Assembly: GCA_031255075.1 (NCBI GenBank)
Contig: JAIRTF010000068.1
Location: forward strand, 1 to 5,704
Length of the DNA: 5,704 bases
Direction: 5' to 3'
DNA from: Bifidobacteriaceae bacterium
Lineage (GTDB): Bacteria > Actinomycetota > Actinomycetes > Actinomycetales > WQXJ01
The translations under genes and the position numbers were made by a program. Positions 5,225-5,704 of the stretch are shown here, one piece after another; the stretch's first letter is position 1; each line of letters opens with the position of its first letter. The notes under the pieces were generated by a model. That model did no database searches, was not told where the DNA came from, and saw nothing but the letters and a program-made list of their open reading frames with translations.

Positions 5225-5704
5225 ATGGCGCGGCCAACCACCCGGGACGATCTACTTGCGGCCGCTGCAGATGGCTTTGCCAAGCTGACTGGCTTGGTTG
5301 ATGGGCTCCCCGCAGGAGCCGTCGATGCCGAGTTCGCCTTCGAGGACCGCGACCGCAACGTTCGCGATGTCCTGTGGCACCTACACGCCTGGCACGAAAT
5401 GGTCATCGGGTGGCACCGTGTTGGCACCATCGAAGGCGGTGTTCCGGCAGTTCCCGGTGAGGGATACACCTGGAAGACGCTGCCCGAACTGAACCTGAAG
5501 GCGTGGGAGCGGGGTCAATTGGTGCCATTGGCCGACGCCAGAGCCGCGTTTGAGGGCTCCCACGCTCAAGTCGTCAAGCTGATTGACTCGCACACCAACG
5601 ACCAGCTCTTCTCGCGCGGGCTGTATCCCTGGACCAAGTCGACAACACTGGGCGCCTACTTCGTCAGCGCCACATCCAGTCACTACGACTGGGCCATGAA
5701 GAAG
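5225..5704 (+). CDS. ClbS/DfsB-family four-helix-bundle protein (DUF1706), 3' end beyond the window
   Basis: This open frame runs 160 codons to the window edge without a stop. Family members are about 165-175 residues, so only a few are missing. It matches DUF1706: a first helix RDDLLAAAADGFAKL (7-21), NVRDVLWHLHAWHEMVIGWHR (45-65), the PGEGYTWKTLPELN segment (77-90), SHAQVVKLID (112-121), NDQLFSRGLYPWTKSTTLGAYF (125-146) and the closing SATSSHYDWAMKK. The best-known member, E. coli ClbS, protects the colibactin producer by hydrolysing the cyclopropane ring of the toxin. Other members, including B. subtilis DfsB, have no firm substrate known to me. The fold is related to DinB-like bundles. 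It starts one base after the MerR gene, so the regulator probably controls it. Family assignment is firm; activity against a cyclopropane compound is inference. Confidence 0.88.
   Translation, partial: MARPTTRDDLLAAAADGFAKLTGLVDGLPAGAVDAEFAFEDRDRNVRDVLWHLHAWHEMVIGWHRVGTIEGGVPAVPGEGYTWKTLPELNLKAWERGQLVPLADARAAFEGSHAQVVKLIDSHTNDQLFSRGLYPWTKSTTLGAYFVSATSSHYDWAMKK

Noticed and set aside
4840..5469. Long open frame of 209 residues on the - strand
   Set aside because: It lies antisense to the MerR and ClbS-like genes, has no recognisable motif and has low-complexity Ser/Arg/Pro composition typical of antisense frames in GC-rich DNA.
1..5704. tRNA, rRNA or riboswitch genes
   Set aside because: I saw no cloverleaf with a GTTCRANNC-type arm and no known riboswitch core in the non-coding stretches, which are all shorter than 300 bases.

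Overview
The window comes from a high-GC actinobacterium. The evidence is the strong third-position GC bias, free use of GTG and TTG starts, a Pup-system gene (dop) and a GT87 polyprenyl-phosphate-sugar glycosyltransferase. I cannot fix the genus. Dop is only moderately like the M. tuberculosis protein as I remember it, and it lacks its usual downstream partner pup.

Region 1 (1-2825, + strand) is a tight chromosomal block. It holds the last codons of an unidentified gene, dop starting inside that gene's tail, and a GT87 membrane glycosyltransferase whose TTG start shares four bases (TTGA) with the dop stop. Region 2 (2826-3089) has no intact gene. It holds an alternating series of GGGCC/GGCCC elements, three 23-bp tandem direct repeats and a 9-bp inverted repeat. 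These lie against a gene remnant, so it looks like a recombination or insertion junction. Region 3 (3012-3512) is the apparently 5'-truncated body of an actinobacterial hypothetical (probably once a lipoprotein) gene.

Region 4 (3570-4168, - strand) is a complete type II toxin-antitoxin operon. A RelB/DinJ-type ribbon-helix-helix antitoxin is followed, with a TGATG overlap, by a YoeB-family mRNA endoribonuclease that keeps all its catalytic residues. A promoter and a possible operator can be seen. Region 5 (about 4338-5704, + strand) is a two-gene operon, divergent from the toxin-antitoxin pair. It has a MerR-family regulator with a GyrI-like effector domain, then one base later a ClbS/DfsB (DUF1706) protein cut by the window end. 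A perfect 7-bp inverted repeat sits just upstream of the regulator.

Region 5 is the most interesting part. Both GyrI-like domains and ClbS have been reported to hydrolyse cyclopropane-bearing DNA alkylators, so the pair could be a sensor-plus-detoxifier module for genotoxic electrophiles. That is inference. Regions 2 to 5 look like accessory DNA next to a conserved block.
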